64,000 nucleotides of DNA from Peribacillus faecalis (GTDB lineage Bacteria; Bacillota; Bacilli; Bacillales; DSM-1321): the NCBI RefSeq assembly GCF_014712675.1, contig NZ_JACXSI010000009.1:19230-83229 (forward strand). The letters are read 5' to 3'. Below the pieces are notes generated by a model. That model was not told the DNA's origin and ran no database searches. It saw nothing but the letters and a program-made list of their open reading frames with translations. The stretch's first letter is position 1, and every line of letters begins with the position of its first letter. The position numbers and the translations under genes are program-made. Shown here piece after piece: positions 60,653 to 64,000 of the stretch.

Positions 60653-61180
60653 TTACTTCCAGCGAATTGGACATCCCGCAATAACTTGAAAAGCTTGGTC
60701 GCAAAGCTGAACAACGCATTTATGTACTGCTTCCAGACTAAACACATATTCCTGTACGCCACTATCTTTTATCGGGATATCCTCATTTAAATCATTCGAG
60801 ACAAAAATCACTGCTATATTCTTGTCTTTAGCGGTTTGAACTAAGTTTTCAACTCTTTTTACCATCGTTTCTAATTTTGCATTTTCTGAAAAAAGCACAT
60901 TGCTGCTCCAAACTGTCAAACAATCAATCAATAAAATAGAATGTGACTGAAGCTCATTTATTCTATCATCAATGTATAAAGGCTCCTCGACGGTTATCCA
61001 ACTTTCACTTCGCGATGCTTGATGAAGCTTAATCCGTTCGTTCATCTCTTTATCATGATTGCGCTTTGTTGTTGCCATATAGTAAAGCGCTGAGGCATTT
61101 TGTTCAGCATACATTTGCTGTGCCATCTGTTCAGCCAAAGAGCTTTTACCTGAACGGACACCTCCGGATATAAAAATCAT
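60653..61180 (-). CDS. cobU: Adenosylcobinamide kinase/guanylyltransferase
   Basis: 175 residues. MIFISGGVRSGKSSLAEQMA (P-loop GGVRSGKS), ALYYMATTKRNHDKEMNERI, IKLHQASRSESWITVEEPLY near 50 (guanylylated histidine in H-x-x-x-R) and SILLIDCLTVWSSNVLF near 80 are full CobU motifs. The usual C-terminal GxGIVP motif is absent or weak here (the end reads LEAVHKCVVQLCDQAFQVIA), whereas it is present in the short paralogue at 58943, so the two could complement each other. Confidence 0.88.
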   Translation of the reverse strand: MIFISGGVRSGKSSLAEQMAQQMYAEQNASALYYMATTKRNHDKEMNERIKLHQASRSESWITVEEPLYIDDRINELQSHSILLIDCLTVWSSNVLFSENAKLETMVKRVENLVQTAKDKNIAVIFVSNDLNEDIPIKDSGVQEYVFSLEAVHKCVVQLCDQAFQVIAGCPIRWK

Positions 61181-61315
61181 ACCTTCTCCTCCTCTCAGAA
61201 ACTGTCACCGGTCCTGGTGTACGGTTAGAAATCTATGTAAGTTTATACTCTCTTAAAAAGTAATAAAGCGTCAAACTTGTGACAGCTTGACACTCTATTT
61301 TCAAAGATTGTATAG

Positions 61316-61813
61316 CTATTTTGCAGCTAGTTTCTGCTTCAATCCGGCAGGCAATGCAGCATAAATAATCTCAGCCGCGAGAATGTTGCAGACTGAAGCA
61401 ATAGCTAACACCGGTGCAATGGCAATTACCATTTCTCCTAATAACGGATATACAGCCAGCAAGGAAATAGGACAATTGAATAAAAAAGCAACAATACTTG
61501 ATAGAATAATAGCAACTTTTCCATTCATTTTTTTCTTCGCCCAATTTCTGGTCAAACTGTAGGCAAGCAGCGTAATAGCCATCATAATAGCCGTGATAAT
61601 ATGTACTGGAAACGAAAGCGGAAATCCAGCTAGCAAGGCTGAAACCATATGTCCAAAAAAGCCTAGTGCCATGCCGTAAAACGGACCCAACAACAAAGTT
61701 CCGACCAATGCCGGAGCTGCGTCAAAAGCGATGGAACCCATTAATTTAATATTTGCTCCGACGAAGCACATCGCTACGAGCAGTGCCGTTAAAGATAATT
61801 TTTGAGCTCTCAT
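61316..61813 (-). CDS. cblT: ECF transporter substrate-binding (S) component, probably CblT
   Basis: 165 residues from ATG 61813, seven bases after AGGAGGGG; the longer frame from 61885 is rejected because it runs through the promoter. Five to six helices: KLSLTALLVAMCFVGANIKL, DAAPALVGTLLLGPFYGMAL and GFFGHMVSALLAGFPLSFPV, then HIITAIMMAITLLAYSLTRN. This is a BioY/ThiT-like S component that would use the shared EcfAAT module. First gene of the CobU-S-C-CblS operon, so alpha-ribazole (lower-ligand precursor) is the likely substrate, as for CblT. About 135 bp (61181-61315) separate it from CobU and contain an AGGACCGGTGACAG repeat fragment. Confidence 0.75.
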   Translation of the reverse strand: MRAQKLSLTALLVAMCFVGANIKLMGSIAFDAAPALVGTLLLGPFYGMALGFFGHMVSALLAGFPLSFPVHIITAIMMAITLLAYSLTRNWAKKKMNGKVAIILSSIVAFLFNCPISLLAVYPLLGEMVIAIAPVLAIASVCNILAAEIIYAALPAGLKQKLAAK

Positions 61814-61856
61814 AGCTGGTCCCCTCCTGTTGTTCAAACATTTTCTATATTTAAAT

Positions 61857-61885
61857 ATTATAGAATTATTAAACCGACCGGACAA
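61857..61885 (-). promoter_or_regulatory. Promoter of the cobalamin salvage operon
   Basis: TTGTCC at 61880-61885, a 17-base spacer and a perfect TATAAT at 61857-61862, ending about 45 bp before the CblT start. I see no cobalamin riboswitch in the short leader. Confidence 0.7.
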
Positions 61886-61893
61886 GCGCTAAT

Positions 61894-62313
61894 TTATTTG
61901 ACAATCAGCACCGGACACTGTACCCGCTTTGCCACCTTATGGCTAACACTACCCAATACCATCTCCTGCAATGTATTCAAACCTCGACTTCCAATAACAA
62001 CGAGATCAGCTTCTGATCCGTTGACATGTTCCACAATAGTTGGACCAGGCTCACCATGTAGGAGCTTAATTTCATAGGGAATATGATTTTCTTTCAGTTT
62101 TTCTGCAATTGGCAGCAATTTTTTACGTCTTGATATTTCTAATCCTTCAATCCCTTGAGAATGAATAACGTCTGTTTTTGATTTTGAATAATCAACGACA
62201 AACAGCACCTCAACCTTGCAATTACTGACGAGTGAAGCAATTGTAATTGCCTCCTCAGTCGCGCGCAGCGAATGCTCTGAACCATCTGCCGCCAGTATAA
62301 TATGTTGATACAT
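61894..62313 (-). CDS. Universal stress protein (UspA family)
   Basis: 139 residues. IILAADGSEHSLRATEEAIT, CKVEVLFVVDYS, KLLHGEPGPTIVEHVNGSEA and LVVIGSRGLNTLQEMVLGSV (ATP-binding G-x2-G-x9-G-S/T) then SHKVAKRVQCPVLIVK are complete Usp motifs, of the ATP-binding class. Lies 17 bp after the SulP gene and is probably co-transcribed with it. Function in stress is inferred from the family. Confidence 0.92.
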   Translation of the reverse strand: MYQHIILAADGSEHSLRATEEAITIASLVSNCKVEVLFVVDYSKSKTDVIHSQGIEGLEISRRKKLLPIAEKLKENHIPYEIKLLHGEPGPTIVEHVNGSEADLVVIGSRGLNTLQEMVLGSVSHKVAKRVQCPVLIVK

Positions 62314-62330
62314 TTTCTAGCTCCTTTCCA

Positions 62331-63779
62331 TTAATGAACTGAGATATTCATATCCGTTAATTGATCGACTATTCTTTTGCTGGACTTATTTAAGCCGGTT
62401 ACCGTCACTTTATTCTTGTTTTCTGTCAGTTTCATAACTACTTTATCAATCGCACCGACAGCTGAGTCGTCCCAAATCGTCGTTTGCGAGAAATCAATGA
62501 TAATGTCCTCTTCTTTTTTTGAAAAGTCAAATGAAGATAAAAAGCCTTCAACTGAAGCAAAGAATAAAGGTCCTCTCACTGTGTAAACTTCAGCTCCATT
62601 TTCCGAATGTTGCTCAACAATAATTTTCGAAACTTTAGCAACAAAGAACAATGAGCTTATAATAACGCCTGAAATTACTCCAATTGCCAAGTTATGTGTC
62701 ACAACAACGATTGACACTGTCAGAAGCATAACAAACGTTTCACTTATTGGAGCTTTTTTCATATATGAGAAAGTTGACCAATCAAATGATGTAATAGCAA
62801 CCATCACCATAATTCCTGCCAGCACAGCCATTGGAATCTGCACTACCCAATCTCCTAATACAATGATTAAAAACATTAAAAATGCCCCGGCAATGAAAGT
62901 CGACAATCTGCCGCGACCGCCTGATTTCACATTAATGATGGATTGGCCAATCATTGCACAACCAGCCATTCCTCCGAAAAATCCTGTTACAATATTCGCT
63001 AAACCTTGACCTTTAGCTTCTCTGTTTTTATCCGATTTCGTTTCTGTCATATCATCCAAAATCGATGCAGTAAGCAATGATTCTATTAAACCGACAATCG
63101 CCAGAGAAATTGAAAACGGCAAAATAATCATGAAGGTCTCTAAGTTTAACGGGACATTTGGAAGTGAAAACGAAGGCAATGATTTCTCGATTGTCCCTAA
63201 ATCTCCGACTGTTCGTACGTCTACACTCATCATAATTGCCGCAATCGTTAAAACAATTGTAGCAATAAGCGGTGCCGGAATCGCTTTAATAAATCTCGGA
63301 AGCACAATTAACAAAATGATTGTAATAGCAGCAAATACATACGTTATATTCGTTACGTTCATAAAATGAGGCATTTGTGCCATAAAGACCAGAATTGACA
63401 ATGAATTGACAAACCCAATCATGACCGCTCTCGGAATAAATCGCATTAATTTCGCTATTTTACATATACCGAAAATGATTTGAATAATACCTGTTAAAAC
63501 AGTTGCTGCCAACATATAATTAACGCCATAATCGCGTACTAATGGAGCGAGCACTAACGCCATCGCGCCAGTGGCAGCGGAAATCATCGCCGGACGGCCC
63601 CCTGCAATCGCCACAATAACTGCAATACAAAACGATGCGTATAAGCCGACCATCGGATTAACACCGGCAATAATTGAAAACGCAATCGCTTCCGGGATTA
63701 AGGCCAATGCGACAACAATACCTGAAAGGATGTCCGCTCTTATGTTGGAAAACCATTCTCTTTTTATTCTTTCTACCAC
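62331..63779 (-). CDS. SulP-family anion permease with STAS domain
   Basis: 482 residues from a GTG start. About twelve helices begin after [20 protein letters not shown] (the SulP signature region); [20 protein letters not shown] and [20 protein letters not shown] follow. A C-terminal STAS domain spans about 385-480 ([40 protein letters not shown]). SulP proteins carry sulfate, bicarbonate or dicarboxylates; the partnership with UspA is common. Substrate not deducible. Confidence 0.9.
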   Translation of the reverse strand: MVERIKREWFSNIRADILSGIVVALALIPEAIAFSIIAGVNPMVGLYASFCIAVIVAIAGGRPAMISAATGAMALVLAPLVRDYGVNYMLAATVLTGIIQIIFGICKIAKLMRFIPRAVMIGFVNSLSILVFMAQMPHFMNVTNITYVFAAITIILLIVLPRFIKAIPAPLIATIVLTIAAIMMSVDVRTVGDLGTIEKSLPSFSLPNVPLNLETFMIILPFSISLAIVGLIESLLTASILDDMTETKSDKNREAKGQGLANIVTGFFGGMAGCAMIGQSIINVKSGGRGRLSTFIAGAFLMFLIIVLGDWVVQIPMAVLAGIMVMVAITSFDWSTFSYMKKAPISETFVMLLTVSIVVVTHNLAIGVISGVIISSLFFVAKVSKIIVEQHSENGAEVYTVRGPLFFASVEGFLSSFDFSKKEEDIIIDFSQTTIWDDSAVGAIDKVVMKLTENKNKVTVTGLNKSSKRIVDQLTDMNISVH

Positions 63780-63891
63780 GTGTTTAAATTCCTCTCCTCC
63801 AAGTATGTTCTTACTAATATGCTTTTAAACAATAAAAATAGTCTACCATTATTCTAATTCAAAATGAATAAAATTACTTTTGCGCCATTCA

Positions 63892-64000
63892 ATCGAGTAG
63901 GAGGGGGCGATTAACCCCCGACCTCTCACACCACCGTACGTACGGTTCCGTATACGGCGGTTCAATTAAGATAATTGACGCAAGTATTCATAACGAGCTT
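63892..64000 (-). mobile_element. 3' end (domains V and VI) of a group II intron, cut by the window edge
   Basis: On the minus strand, 63963-63929 reads as a 34-nt domain V: ACCGCCGTA pairs with TACGGTGGT, enclosing CGGAACCG with a GNRA-like GGAA loop. It is followed by a GGGGG/CCCCC hairpin (domain VI, with an unpaired A near its base) and the typical intron end CTACTCGAT at about 63892. The intron body and any reverse transcriptase lie to the right of the window. The insertion is just upstream of the SulP gene. Confidence 0.8.

Noticed and set aside
61814-61893. Cobalamin riboswitch before CblT
   Set aside because: The leader is under 50 nt and has no B12-box-like sequence.

Overview
The window reads as a low-GC Gram-positive chromosome from the Bacillales, most likely Planococcaceae (Solibacillus/Lysinibacillus-like). 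Grounds are the AT-rich coding style, AGGAGG-type ribosome binding sites, frequent TTG/GTG starts, the B. subtilis-like eps gene order, an EAR-type leader, a lysine (L-box) riboswitch and an alpha-ribazole salvage cluster. The genus is an inference. Almost everything is on the minus strand.

Region 1 (1-23,085): one very long exopolysaccharide operon read leftward from a consensus sigma-A promoter at 23,057-23,085. Order: PqqD-like protein, EpsA/EpsB chain-length and BY-kinase pair, an EAR antitermination RNA followed by an intrinsic terminator, EpsC (PglF-type dehydratase), GalU, EpsD, GT2, EpsF, GT2, EpsG, GalE, a 47-aa ORF, EpsL/EpsM/EpsN (PglC/D/E-type), a SinR-like repressor, GT32, GT4, GT2, a pyruvyl transferase, two GT4, a membrane-anchored GH88/105-like protein, gene debris, and a Wzx-type flippase cut by the window edge. 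EpsC+N+M+L together look like a complete route to a bacillosamine-type initiating sugar.

Region 2 (23.2-33 kb): a GIY-YIG protein, an L-box-controlled lysine permease, an EAL phosphodiesterase, and then the most interesting locus: an HTH+TPR (RRNPP-type) receptor whose 3' end overlaps a secreted propeptide gene carrying five HGGYQPGPGLL copies in exact 57-bp repeats. Next are a second GalU with RmlB and RmlC (no RmlA or RmlD), a polysaccharide deacetylase and a VOC protein.

Region 3 (33-41 kb): housekeeping and envelope genes: soluble chemoreceptor, YebC-like, a second deacetylase, a lipoprotein, HIT, YkvI-like, a metallophosphoesterase and an AbrB-type membrane protein.

Region 4 (41-51.4 kb): a complete reductive pyrimidine catabolism operon (PreT, PreA, dihydropyrimidinase, NCS1 permease, small ORF, beta-ureidopropionase, semialdehyde dehydrogenase, beta-alanine-type transaminase).

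Region 5 (51.5-58 kb): catalase with tandem 171-bp repeats at its 3' end, a CobK-like protein, then accessory DNA: an IS110-like remnant, several small membrane-protein genes, and a 1,101-bp IS1595-type element with near-perfect terminal repeats, a perfect 8-bp target duplication, a VOC passenger gene and a truncated transposase. It interrupts a small membrane-protein frame that can be rejoined exactly.

Region 6 (58-64 kb): a cobalamin lower-loop salvage operon (CblT, CobU, CobS, CobC, a second CobU-like protein, CblS), a UspA protein, a SulP transporter, and at the right edge the domain V/VI end of a group II intron. All homology statements come from reading motifs by eye; no search was run.
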